The position numbers and the translations under genes were made by a program. A stretch of DNA of 39,395 nucleotides from contig NZ_CALFLA010000018.1 in NCBI RefSeq assembly GCF_937880195.1, positions 1 through 39,395 on the forward strand, in the 5' to 3' direction. The notes under the pieces were generated by a model. The model worked only from the letters and a program-made list of their open reading frames with translations. It made no database searches and had not been told where the DNA came from. How positions within the stretch are numbered: the first letter of the stretch is position 1; the number at the start of each line of letters is the position of its first letter. Source of the DNA: an uncultured Blautia sp. Lineage in GTDB: Bacteria; Bacillota; Clostridia; Lachnospirales; Lachnospiraceae. Shown one piece after another: positions 31,285 to 39,395 of this stretch.

Positions 31285-32244
31285 TTATACACTGTCATGC
31301 CTGGTAGTGTCAGAGGCGTCCTCACCGCCTTTTATGATCCTGGAAATAATATACCGAGGACGGCGCTTCACTTCCTCATAAATTTTGGCAATATAATAAC
31401 CGATCACTCCAAGACTAAGCATAATAGCGCTTCCGATCAAAAGAAGTACCATGATCGTAGTGGTATAGCCTTCCACTGCATGACCAGTGAAATACTGCAC
31501 TAAAGAATAAAAGATCAGGCACAGGGAAAGAACAAAACAAACGCCGCCGCTTACAGTTACAAACTGAAGAGGCACTGTTGTAAAAGCTACGATATTGGTA
31601 AACGCATATTTTATCAAAGACCAAGTAGACCATTTGGACTCTCCGGCTTCTCTTTCCTGAACCTCGAACTCCACAGAAGCAGTCTTATACCCTACCCAGG
31701 AAGAGGTTGCCCGGAAAAACATATTCCGCTCTGGAAGAGTAAGAATGCTATCCACTGCTTTTCGATCCATCAGCTTAAAGTCCGACGCATTCTGCATATC
31801 TACTTTTGTGGCTTTAGACATGATCCCATAAAAGAATCCCGCGCACTTTTTGTGGATCGCGCTTTCTTTTCCTCTGCTTGTCTTTACTCCCTCAATCACT
31901 TCATAGCCCTGTTCCCACAAGCGGTACATTTCTACCAGAGCCTGGGGAGGATGCTGAAGATCACAGTCCATAACCGCAACCGCATCTCCTGTAGCCTGGG
32001 CAAGACCTGCGAAAACAGCAGCTTCCTTTCCAAAATTCCTGGAAAAATGAATACCCATGATATGGGGGTCTTTTTTTCCTGCCTTTTCAATTTCCTCCCA
32101 TGTGCGGTCACGAGAACCGTCATTTACAAGAACAAGTTCATAAGCGATCTCTGCGTCTGTAAGTACCTGCTTTAATACGCTGCAGGTTTTGGCGATCATA
32201 AGTTCTTCGTTATATGCCGGTAAAACAACTGATAAAACACTCAT
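31285..32244 (-). CDS. GtrB/DPM1-like family 2 glycosyltransferase
   Basis: This 319-residue GT2 enzyme has an N-terminal catalytic domain (about 1-225) with LPAYNEE, VNDGSRDRT, and the metal-binding D93-C-D95 in VMDCDLQHPP. Two membrane helices follow near the C-terminus (about 235-290), as in GtrB and polyprenyl-phosphate sugar synthases. It likely loads a sugar onto undecaprenyl phosphate at the inner face of the membrane for GtrA and the large YfhO protein. Its ATG overlaps the yfhO stop (ATGA), so the two are translationally coupled. Confidence 0.92.
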   Translation of the reverse strand: MSVLSVVLPAYNEELMIAKTCSVLKQVLTDAEIAYELVLVNDGSRDRTWEEIEKAGKKDPHIMGIHFSRNFGKEAAVFAGLAQATGDAVAVMDCDLQHPPQALVEMYRLWEQGYEVIEGVKTSRGKESAIHKKCAGFFYGIMSKATKVDMQNASDFKLMDRKAVDSILTLPERNMFFRATSSWVGYKTASVEFEVQEREAGESKWSTWSLIKYAFTNIVAFTTVPLQFVTVSGGVCFVLSLCLIFYSLVQYFTGHAVEGYTTTIMVLLLIGSAIMLSLGVIGYYIAKIYEEVKRRPRYIISRIIKGGEDASDTTRHDSV

Positions 32245-35018
32245 TTTTTCTCTGCCTTCTTTTTTTGTTTTCTTTTTCTAACAAATACCAGACAAATGTA
32301 ACATATGCCCCCTGCCAAAGTCAAGCAGAGCCCAGAAATAAGAAAAGGCGTCTTATATACCAGGCAGATCTCATGTTCCCCTTTTGGAAGTTCCAGGGCA
32401 ATATACATGGTATTTGCCTTTTTGATCCCTGCTTCTTTTCCGTCTACATAAGCCCGGAAACCGTCGCTGTAAGGAATAGAAAGCACTAAAACCTTTGGTT
32501 TTTCCAGAGATACTTTTCCCCTGATCCTGTTATTCTCCATTGAAATATCTGTCAGAACCTCTTCTTTCAGATTTTCTATCTGACTGTCAATGCGGCTCAT
32601 AGGCTGACAAACAATCCTGAGATCGTCAAACGAGTAGACTCCCGTCTTTTCAAAAGTAAGGGTGATAGACTGTCTTTCGTCTTTTTGATAGCCTGTGTTG
32701 CATAAAAAATTATGTTTTCCGCTATAGGCGTTATATTTATCTGTAAAAATACGAATGGTCTTTTCCGGGAAACGTCCGCTTACTGTGACAGATGCTTTCT
32801 GACTTTCTTTCCAGTACCTCCAATGGCTGTCCTGATGGATGATCTTATTTTTTTCGTATCTGGACAGCTTTTTCCATTTCTTTTCGCTAACTGTCTCTCT
32901 GGGCGACAGTCCGTCATAATCCAGACCTTCCACTATCAGATAAGTTTCACTGTTTTTCAGACCGTCAAAGTTTAGGACAAGCTCCGCGCCTTCCTTTGTC
33001 ACTCTGATCTTGCCATCCTTCACACTGCAGCCTCTTCCTTTTCTGACCGTATAAGGAATTTCTCTGTCGTTAAATACTGGTTCTGCCTCAGGAAGATTAC
33101 TGTCCTCTAAAACCACCCCCTGAAGAAGAGCCTGCTGTTTTTCTGTAACAGAAAGTTTTTCGTATACATTTCTCGGAATATATGAATCATACGTATAGCC
33201 TAACGGAAGGGCTTCTCTGCTTTCAAAAGCTTCGTAAATTCTGCCTTCCTTTTCTGCGCTACCATTAAGCCAGTAATATCCATATGGCAAATAACGGTAT
33301 TCTCCGTTTTTTACAACAAAGTATTTTACCGAAGCAAGTCTGTCCAGTATGGTTCTTCCGTCCAGATTTTCATACTGCTGTTCCCACGGAGTGTTCAGGT
33401 ACATTTCGTCAAAAAATTTTCCAATTCCGCTGCTTGCCAGACTAAAATAATAGGAAGTGCTGTTTGTTCCCATATGCATGGATGAATTTCCATAAGAAAG
33501 CGCGTCTAACTGATCATAACGGAAAACGGAAGGATCATCTGTGTCAAGAACGGCCAGATCCGTACCTGATTCCAGCTTTTCCAGGGCCTTCCCTCTGTCT
33601 GTAAACTCAGACAGATAATCTTTTTCATAGGAATACTGATAGTAAATATTAAAAAGTATCCCCGACGCCAAAAGTCCGCTTATCATAATACAAAGGCTTT
33701 TCTTTTTCTGTAAAATAGATCCGTAGAGAAGAACAGCCAGCGTAGATATCACAAGAAGTATCATTGCCGTCATATTTCTTTCAGTTCTGGAAACTTCAGG
33801 AAAAAGAGCCGCCCCACAATAGATCAGCAACATAAAAAGCACCCGGCGTTTTTCCTTTATATTTAGCCGGAATATTTCTGGATATACCCTGACAAAAATG
33901 TAGGCCATCATCATACCATAGGCCCATATCCATCGGTTTGACACATAGGAAAAACCATTCAACGCATGGCCTGCAAAAGGCAGAAGCAAAAATATATTTA
34001 AAAGTACAAAGCCCCACTTCAAGGCTGTATTAAATTTTCGTTTTGAAAAAAGAACAAATACTCCGGTCATAGCAACTGCCGTATATCCGGCAACGCCCCA
34101 TTGTATCATATTCTCACCGATCAGACAGCTTAAATATTTTTCATAATATATCCTGTCATAAAAAAGCGGAACATAATTTTTTGCCTGAAAACGGCCAGTT
34201 CCAAACACTGGAAGGACTACTGGAAGAAGGATTACCGCTGCCATAAATACAGCGATTAATGAATATCCTGCAAATAGGCCTGCCCATTTTATAATAGCCC
34301 CAGGTTTTCTGTCTTCCTTTTTGGTAAATACTACAAAATAATCAAAAGCTGCATAAAGAACCATAAAGATTCCCAGCATATAAAAAAAGTAAAAATTAGA
34401 TATGCCTGCCAGAGTTACTGACCAAATAAACACATATGGTTTTTCCTTCCGATAAATCTTATCAATCCCCAACAAGATCAGGGGAAGATAGATCATGGGA
34501 TTGGAAAAATAGGGGTGCTTCATAGAAGCATAAATTGTCCAGCCTGCAAAAATATAGACCAAAGATCCCAAAAGCGTTGCCTGTTTGGAATTTTTGTGAT
34601 AAAAGCAAAATCTGCTGAAAGCTACTCCTGCAAGATAGATCCTGAAAAATACCAGAAAAGCATAGAGATATTCTGTCTTTTCTGCCGGGACAAAAACTGA
34701 CAAAAGTGTCAGAGGATCGCCGATCACATAATAATGAAGAGTTGTAAGAATATCAGAGCCATATCCGATATTCATATCCCACATAGGGATTTCCAGCTTA
34801 TGTTCCACAAACAGACTATGGAGGATCTCTCTTAGATACTCTCCGTAATAAGCCAGAGAATTCAAATGCTGGGGCACTCCGTCATGACTCCAGATCAGAG
34901 ATTTCCCATTCAGATAAAACTGCAGATAAAGAATCAGCGCAATCCCGCCAAAAATCAGAGTATAGAACAGATAATAATCAAATTTTTTCTCTCGGAAGAT
35001 TTCTTTTTTTATTTTCAT
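32241..35018 (-). CDS. YfhO family multi-pass membrane protein
   Basis: This 925-residue protein has about 12-13 hydrophobic segments over residues 1-450, one at the C-terminal end, and an extracytoplasmic region of about 430 residues between. Family marks include SLIWSHDGVPQHLNSL near the N-terminus and HMGTNSTSYYFSLASSG in the soluble part. YfhO-type proteins are GT-C-like and are linked to glycosylation of lipoteichoic acid in Bacillus. With the GtrB-like and GtrA-like partners, it probably transfers a lipid-linked sugar to a surface polymer. It starts after AAAGGAAAA, only about 13 bases beyond the T-run of the nifJ terminator, leaving no room for a usual promoter. Confidence 0.9.
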   Translation of the reverse strand: MKIKKEIFREKKFDYYLFYTLIFGGIALILYLQFYLNGKSLIWSHDGVPQHLNSLAYYGEYLREILHSLFVEHKLEIPMWDMNIGYGSDILTTLHYYVIGDPLTLLSVFVPAEKTEYLYAFLVFFRIYLAGVAFSRFCFYHKNSKQATLLGSLVYIFAGWTIYASMKHPYFSNPMIYLPLILLGIDKIYRKEKPYVFIWSVTLAGISNFYFFYMLGIFMVLYAAFDYFVVFTKKEDRKPGAIIKWAGLFAGYSLIAVFMAAVILLPVVLPVFGTGRFQAKNYVPLFYDRIYYEKYLSCLIGENMIQWGVAGYTAVAMTGVFVLFSKRKFNTALKWGFVLLNIFLLLPFAGHALNGFSYVSNRWIWAYGMMMAYIFVRVYPEIFRLNIKEKRRVLFMLLIYCGAALFPEVSRTERNMTAMILLVISTLAVLLYGSILQKKKSLCIMISGLLASGILFNIYYQYSYEKDYLSEFTDRGKALEKLESGTDLAVLDTDDPSVFRYDQLDALSYGNSSMHMGTNSTSYYFSLASSGIGKFFDEMYLNTPWEQQYENLDGRTILDRLASVKYFVVKNGEYRYLPYGYYWLNGSAEKEGRIYEAFESREALPLGYTYDSYIPRNVYEKLSVTEKQQALLQGVVLEDSNLPEAEPVFNDREIPYTVRKGRGCSVKDGKIRVTKEGAELVLNFDGLKNSETYLIVEGLDYDGLSPRETVSEKKWKKLSRYEKNKIIHQDSHWRYWKESQKASVTVSGRFPEKTIRIFTDKYNAYSGKHNFLCNTGYQKDERQSITLTFEKTGVYSFDDLRIVCQPMSRIDSQIENLKEEVLTDISMENNRIRGKVSLEKPKVLVLSIPYSDGFRAYVDGKEAGIKKANTMYIALELPKGEHEICLVYKTPFLISGLCLTLAGGICYICLVFVRKRKQKKKAEKK

Positions 35019-35031
35019 CTTATTTTCCTTT

Positions 35032-35061
35032 AAAAAAGCCGCGGTACTAATGTACCGCGGC
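35032..35061 (-). terminator. Strong intrinsic terminator after nifJ
   Basis: A perfect 10-bp stem (GCCGCGGTAC / GTACCGCGGC) with a 4-base loop is followed by TTTTTT on the minus strand. It should stop most nifJ transcripts before yfhO. Confidence 0.93.
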
Positions 35062-35074
35062 CCCTGATCTGAAA

Positions 35075-38000
35075 TTATTCAGCATCTGCTCCATAAAGAG
35101 TGATGAGCTTGTTCAGATATTCATATCTAGCCTTAGCTTCTGCTTCATTCTTAGCAAACAGTCTTTCAGCCTTCTCAGGATTCTGACGTTTCAGAGAGTT
35201 GTAACGAACCTCACCGTCAAGGAATTCCTGATAGTCATCCATATTCGGAGCCTTGGAATCAAGTGTGAACTTATTCTCTGCTGCCGGGTTGAAGCGGAAG
35301 TTGTGCCAGTATCCGCACTTAACTGCCAGCTCTTCCTCGGTCTGAGCCTTGGACATACCCTTCTTGATACCATGGTTGATACATGGAGCGTATGCAATGA
35401 TAAGAGACGGTCCCGGATATGCCTCAGCCTCAGCAATTGCTTTTACAGTCTGGTTGAAGTCAGCGCCCATGGAGATCTGTGCTACATATACATAGCCATA
35501 GCTCATTGCGATGGATGCCATATCTTTCTTCTTCACTTCTTTACCGCCTGCAGCGAACTGAGCGATCGCACCTGTCGGTGTAGACTTGGAGGACTGTCCG
35601 CCTGTGTTGGAGTAAACCTCTGTATCGAATACCATAACGTTGATGTCACGTCCGCTTGCAAGAACATGGTCAACGCCGCCGAATCCAATATCATAAGCCC
35701 ATCCGTCACCGCCGAAGATCCACTGAGATTTCTTGGACAGATAATCTTTGTCAGCAAGGATTTCCTTAGCCTTATCGCATCCGCATGCCTCAAGAGCTGC
35801 GATCAGTTTGTCTGTAGCAGCGCCGTTAGTAGCTCCTACTGCATAAGTATCCAGCCATTCCTGACCAGCTTCCTTAACTGCTTCATTGTCGCCGTTTGCA
35901 ACAACATCCTCAACTTTTGCTTTCAGGCCTTCACGGATTGCCTTCTGAGCAAGAAGCATACCATAACCAAACTCAGCGTTGTCCTCGAACAGAGAGTTGG
36001 ACCATGCCGGACCCTGTCCCTTAGCGTTTACTGTGTAAGGTGTAGATGGTGAGGAGTTACCCCAGATAGAGGAGCATCCTGTTGCGTTTGCAATGTACAT
36101 TCTGTCACCGAAAAGCTGGGTGATCAGTTTCGCATATGGTGTCTCGCCACATCCTGCACAAGCTCCTGAGAACTCAAGGAGAGGCTGTTTGAACTGGCTT
36201 CCCTTAACAGTTGTCTCTTTGAATTTAGCAACTACGTCTTCCTTCACCGGAAGCTGTACGCCATAATCAAAGAACTTCTGTGCGCCTGCGTTTGCTTCCA
36301 TATTTTCCATAACAAGAGCCTTAGCGCCCTTCTTGCCAGGACATACGTTAGCACAGGAACCGCATCCTGTACAGTCATAAGCGGAAACTGTCATTGTAAA
36401 CTTGTAGTCCTTCATACCAGTCATCGGAAGTGTTACCATTCCTTCTGGTGCGTTTGCAGCTTCTTCCTCAGTAAGAGCTACCGGACGGATAACAGCGTGA
36501 GGACATACATATGCGCAGCGGTTACACTGGATACAGTTCTCTGGCTGCCATACTGGGATATTTACCGCGATACCACGTTTTTCGTATGCGGAAGATCCAG
36601 ATGGTGTAGTACCGTCTACATAATCCTTAAATGCAGATACTGGCAGAGAGTTACCTTCCTGAGCATTTACTTTAGCCTGGATGTTGTTTACGAAATCAAC
36701 AACGTCTTCTCTTCCCTCTTCTGCGTGAGTCATATGAAGACCTTCGTCCTCAGCGTTCTTCCAGCTTTCTGGAACCTGGATCTCAACAACCTGCTTAGCG
36801 CCTGCATCAATAGCTGCCCAGTTCTTCTGAACAACGTCGTCGCCCTTACGTCCGTAAGTAGCCTTAGCTGCTGCTTTCATAAGCTCGATTGCCTGCTCCT
36901 CAGGAATAATACCTGTGAGTTTGAAGAATGCAGACTGAAGGATCGTATTGATACGTGTCGGTCCCATTCCTGTTTCGATACCGATCTTAACGCCGTCGAT
37001 GGTGTAGAATTTGATATCATGGTTTGCAATGAAAGCTTTTACCTGTCCCGGAAGATGTTTCTCAAGTCCTTCCATATCCCATGGGCAGTTCAGAAGGAAT
37101 GTTCCGCCGTCAACCAGCTCCTGAACCATGTTGTATTTGTTCACATAAGAAGGATTGTGACATGCAACAAAGTCTGCCTTGCGGATCAGATAAGTGGATT
37201 TGATCGGTTTCTTACCGAAACGAAGGTGGGACATAGTAACGCCGCCGGACTTCTTAGAGTCATAATCAAAGTAAGCCTGTGCGTACATGTCTGTATTGTC
37301 ACCGATGATCTTAATGGAGTTCTTGTTTGCACCTACAGTACCGTCAGCGCCAAGACCCCAGAATTTACAGTTTGTGGTTCCTTCTGGAGTAGTTACGATC
37401 GGAGTTCCTGTTTCAAGAGACAGATTTGTAACATCATCCACAATACCGATTGTAAATTTCTCTTTGGAAGCATTCTCGTATACAGCAACGATCTGTGCCG
37501 GTGTTGTATCTTTGGAACCAAGTCCGTAACGTCCAGAGAATACTGGAGTGTCTTTGAATTTGGAATCCTTAAGAGCTGCAACAACGTCAAGATACAGCGG
37601 CTCGCCAAGTGCTCCCGGCTCTTTTGTTCTGTCAAGAACTGTGATCTGTTTTACAGTCTCAGGAATTGCATCAATGAGAGCCTGTGCGCAGAACGGTCTG
37701 TACAGACGAACCTTGATCACGCCGACCTTTTTGCCTGCTGCTGCAAGGTAGTCGATAGTTTCTTCAATGGTATCGTTTACAGAACCCATAGCTACGATTA
37801 CATGCTCTGCATCCTCTGCACCATAGTAGTTGAACAGTTTGTAGTCTGTTCCAATCTTCTCGTTTACTTTGTCCATGTATTCCTGTACAACTGCCGGAAG
37901 AGCGTCGTAATACGGGTTACATGCCTCTCTTGCCTGGAAGAAGATATCCGGGTTCTGAGCGGAACCTCTCTGGCATGGATGGTTCGGGTTAAGAGCATGC

Positions 38001-38614
38001 TTACGGAACTCAGCAATGGCATCCATATCTGCCATATCCTTCAGATCCTCATAATCCCATGTCTCGATCTTCTGGATCTCATGAGATGTACGGAAACCGT
38101 CGAAGAAGTTGATAAACGGAACTTTTCCCTTGATTGCTGCAAGATGAGCAACCGGTGTCAGGTCCATAACTTCCTGTACGGAAGATTCGCAGAGCATTGC
38201 GCACCCTGTCTGACGGCATGCCATAACGTCGGAGTGATCTCCGAAGATAGACAGAGCGTGAGAAGCAAGAGCACGGGCAGATACGTTGATAACGCCTGGA
38301 AGCTGCTCTCCTGCGATCTTATAAAGGTTCGGGATCATAAGAAGAAGACCCTGAGATGCTGTGTAGGTAGTAGTAAGAGCACCGGCTGCCAGAGATCCGT
38401 GAACTGCACCTGCTGCACCTGCCTCAGACTGCATCTCTGTTACCTGTACTTCCTGTCCAAAGATGTTCTTTCTTCCCTGGGTTGCCCACTCGTCTGTAGC
38501 CTCAGCCATAACAGATGAAGGGGTGATCGGGTAAATAGCAGCTACATCAGAAAAAGCGTATGATGCGTGAGCGGCTGCATGATTACCATCCATGGTTTTC
38601 ATCTTTCTTGCCAT
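35075..38614 (-). CDS. nifJ: Pyruvate:ferredoxin (flavodoxin) oxidoreductase
   Basis: This 1179-residue, single-chain PFOR converts pyruvate and CoA to acetyl-CoA, CO2 and reduced ferredoxin. The N-terminal pyrimidine-type domain begins with AAIYPITPSSVMAEATDEWA. The central gamma domain contains LRFGKKPIKSTYLI. Two ferredoxin-type clusters are in CIQCNRCAYVCPH and CTGCGSCANVCPG. ACAGCGETPYAKL carries the cluster nearest thiamine, and GGDGWAYDIGFGGVDH is the thiamine-diphosphate site. All twelve expected cluster cysteines seem present. The start has AAGGAGG about 13 bases upstream. It stands alone between its own promoter and terminator, next to an Rrf2 regulator. It may help use the pyruvate from diaminopropionate, though it is central metabolism in anaerobes anyway. 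Confidence 0.97.
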   Translation of the reverse strand: MARKMKTMDGNHAAAHASYAFSDVAAIYPITPSSVMAEATDEWATQGRKNIFGQEVQVTEMQSEAGAAGAVHGSLAAGALTTTYTASQGLLLMIPNLYKIAGEQLPGVINVSARALASHALSIFGDHSDVMACRQTGCAMLCESSVQEVMDLTPVAHLAAIKGKVPFINFFDGFRTSHEIQKIETWDYEDLKDMADMDAIAEFRKHALNPNHPCQRGSAQNPDIFFQAREACNPYYDALPAVVQEYMDKVNEKIGTDYKLFNYYGAEDAEHVIVAMGSVNDTIEETIDYLAAAGKKVGVIKVRLYRPFCAQALIDAIPETVKQITVLDRTKEPGALGEPLYLDVVAALKDSKFKDTPVFSGRYGLGSKDTTPAQIVAVYENASKEKFTIGIVDDVTNLSLETGTPIVTTPEGTTNCKFWGLGADGTVGANKNSIKIIGDNTDMYAQAYFDYDSKKSGGVTMSHLRFGKKPIKSTYLIRKADFVACHNPSYVNKYNMVQELVDGGTFLLNCPWDMEGLEKHLPGQVKAFIANHDIKFYTIDGVKIGIETGMGPTRINTILQSAFFKLTGIIPEEQAIELMKAAAKATYGRKGDDVVQKNWAAIDAGAKQVVEIQVPESWKNAEDEGLHMTHAEEGREDVVDFVNNIQAKVNAQEGNSLPVSAFKDYVDGTTPSGSSAYEKRGIAVNIPVWQPENCIQCNRCAYVCPHAVIRPVALTEEEAANAPEGMVTLPMTGMKDYKFTMTVSAYDCTGCGSCANVCPGKKGAKALVMENMEANAGAQKFFDYGVQLPVKEDVVAKFKETTVKGSQFKQPLLEFSGACAGCGETPYAKLITQLFGDRMYIANATGCSSIWGNSSPSTPYTVNAKGQGPAWSNSLFEDNAEFGYGMLLAQKAIREGLKAKVEDVVANGDNEAVKEAGQEWLDTYAVGATNGAATDKLIAALEACGCDKAKEILADKDYLSKKSQWIFGGDGWAYDIGFGGVDHVLASGRDINVMVFDTEVYSNTGGQSSKSTPTGAIAQFAAGGKEVKKKDMASIAMSYGYVYVAQISMGADFNQTVKAIAEAEAYPGPSLIIAYAPCINHGIKKGMSKAQTEEELAVKCGYWHNFRFNPAAENKFTLDSKAPNMDDYQEFLDGEVRYNSLKRQNPEKAERLFAKNEAEAKARYEYLNKLITLYGADAE

Positions 38615-38655
38615 AGTTTTCTTTTCCTCCTTAAAGGTATGATGAAAATTATTTC

Positions 38656-38674
38656 TAGACCGTAATACGGTCTA
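38656..38674 (-). promoter_or_regulatory. 19-bp palindromic operator candidate in the nifJ leader
   Basis: TAGACCGTA-A-TACGGTCTA is a perfect palindrome (9+1+9) about 15-33 bases downstream of the predicted nifJ -10 box, before the ribosome site. It is positioned for repressor blocking of transcription. It is unlike the Rex consensus. The neighbouring Rrf2 protein is the obvious candidate ligand. Confidence 0.6.
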
Positions 38675-38688
38675 AAATTCCGTATACT

Positions 38689-38718
38689 ATTATATCATAT
38701 AATGCCAACCTTGTCCAA
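38689..38718 (-). promoter_or_regulatory. Extended -10 promoter of nifJ
   Basis: Minus strand: TTGGAC (38713-38718), an 18-bp spacer and TGA-TATAAT (-10 at 38689-38694). The consensus -10 with TG extension suits a highly expressed gene. Confidence 0.78.
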
Positions 38719-38749
38719 CTGGATTCTGGTTTTTTTTGTATACAACAAA

Positions 38750-38796
38750 AGAGCGGTTATCCTTGTATCTGTACTGCAGAAAGGAAAAACCGCTCT
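38750..38796 (-). terminator. Terminator after the Rrf2 gene
   Basis: AGAGCGGTT (38750-38758) and AACCGCTCT (38788-38796) form a 9-bp stem with a 29-base loop, followed on the minus strand by TTTTGTTG. It separates the regulator from the nifJ promoter. Confidence 0.78.
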
Positions 38797-38820
38797 CTTA
38801 TTTCTCTCTTTAAAAATTTA

Positions 38821-39219
38821 CTAAAAAAGCTCGTTCAGAGATTTCCGTCTTAAAAGTTTCCAAAGCTCCTTCTGAATATCTGCAAGCTCCCGGTGGACCA
38901 GACAGGAGCTTCCTTCATGGCCGTCTCTGACACATTGGTAGCTGGAATCCATACATTCAATGATCATCATTTCAGGATCAATGGCAGTATATACGTCAAA
39001 AAGCGTCACCTCTGAAGGTTTTTTGTTCAGAGAATATCCTCCATGCACCCCCCGGAAACCACGGACAATTTCTGCCTTCTGAAGTTTTTTTAGTATTTTA
39101 TAGGCAAAGGGCGCTGTAATATCTTCTTTTTCACAAATCTCTCCCACGCTTAACCGATCTGCTCCAGACAGAGCACGGATCACACGCACCGCATAGTCGC
39201 ATTCTCTTGTAATCAACAT
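38821..39219 (-). CDS. Rrf2 family transcriptional regulator with IscR-like cysteines
   Basis: This 132-residue winged-helix regulator of the Rrf2 family has an N-terminal MLITRECDYAVRVIRAL helix, a recognition region ITAPFAYKILKKLQKA, and a wing FRGVHGGYSL. Three cysteines, C89, C96 and C106, plus H109, mirror the [2Fe-2S] ligands of IscR (three Cys and one His). It could thus sense iron-sulphur state, oxygen or nitric oxide. The gene lies directly upstream of nifJ in the same direction but in a separate unit, and nifJ encodes an iron-sulphur, oxygen-sensitive enzyme. Control of nifJ through the palindrome at 38656-38674 is a reasonable inference. The start follows AGAGAGGA with usual spacing. 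Confidence 0.9.
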   Translation of the reverse strand: MLITRECDYAVRVIRALSGADRLSVGEICEKEDITAPFAYKILKKLQKAEIVRGFRGVHGGYSLNKKPSEVTLFDVYTAIDPEMMIIECMDSSYQCVRDGHEGSSCLVHRELADIQKELWKLLRRKSLNELF

Positions 39220-39276
39220 AATTTTTCCTCTCTAGTGCCTCTCACGTAGGTCTTACACATGTTTATTAATATCTCA

Positions 39277-39289
39277 GGTTGATACAACC
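39277..39289 (-). promoter_or_regulatory. Candidate autoregulatory site in the Rrf2 leader
   Basis: GGTTG-ATA-CAACC is a 5+3+5 inverted repeat just downstream of the predicted transcript start. It could be an Rrf2 self-control site. It does not match the nifJ palindrome in sequence, which weakens the idea of one shared operator. Confidence 0.4.
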
Positions 39290-39301
39290 TTCATATAGTC
39301 T

Positions 39302-39330
39302 ATTATAGCAATCTTTTTGTATAAATACAA
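39302..39330 (-). promoter_or_regulatory. Promoter of the Rrf2 gene
   Basis: Minus strand: TTGTAT (39325-39330), a 17-bp spacer and TGC-TATAAT (-10 at 39302-39307), a strong extended -10 promoter. The leader is about 75 bases. Confidence 0.78.
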
Positions 39331-39395
39331 TATTTTTAACAACTTGAGTTTCCGCAGTTTTATCCACAGTCACCTGTTTTGCAATACATCATTAC

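Noticed and set aside
36497..38518. A 673-codon open frame on the plus strand, antisense to nifJ
   Set aside because: It has no family resemblance, an odd composition rich in Cys, Val and Ser, and no ribosome site. It mirrors a strongly coding, codon-biased gene on the other strand.

Overview
The window suggests an anaerobic gut-type Firmicute, most likely Lachnospiraceae. The evidence is moderate GC, strong AGGAGG-type ribosome sites, sigma-A promoters with extended -10 boxes, pyruvate:ferredoxin oxidoreductase, YfhO/GtrA-type surface genes and a cytidylate-kinase-like protein. I did no database comparison, so the lineage is an inference. No tRNA, rRNA, CRISPR, insertion sequence or prophage gene is visible, and no stretch over 300 bases lacks a gene.

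Region 1 (63-27239) is an anaerobic purine/urate-type degradation island of the selenium-dependent molybdenum hydroxylase kind. It holds a hydantoinase (hyuA), a divergent PAS/HTH regulator, and the plus-strand operon ygeX-ygeY-ygeW-carbamate kinase. On the minus strand are ssnA-ygfK-selenium-dependent xanthine dehydrogenase-polyferredoxin, then xdhA-xdhB-xdhC-yqeB-yqeC/mocA. From family knowledge, the hydroxylases and SsnA act on purine rings. The hydantoinase, YgeY, YgeW and carbamate kinase open the ring, remove ureido groups and capture carbamoyl phosphate as ATP. YgeX splits 2,3-diaminopropionate into pyruvate and ammonia. The exact step order is inferred.

Passengers in this region are an NhaD-like antiporter with a cytidylate-kinase-like protein, a DUF1015 protein, a MATE exporter, and two bacterial microcompartment (BMC) shell proteins placed between the carbamate kinase and the selenium-cofactor genes. 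The shell pair and a structured, terminator-bearing leader before xdhA are the most unusual items.

Region 2 (27481-30804) is a compact cobalamin nucleotide-loop operon: cobT-cobU-cobS-short cobU paralogue-cobC-like phosphatase. It lies directly behind region 3 (30829-35018), a YfhO membrane protein, a GtrB-like glycosyltransferase and GtrA. No separate promoter or B12 riboswitch is seen between them.

Region 4 (35075-39395) is nifJ with a strong promoter, a 19-bp palindrome in its leader and a strong terminator, preceded by an Rrf2-family regulator with an IscR-like cysteine set. PFOR could use the pyruvate made by YgeX, but it is probably a housekeeping gene.
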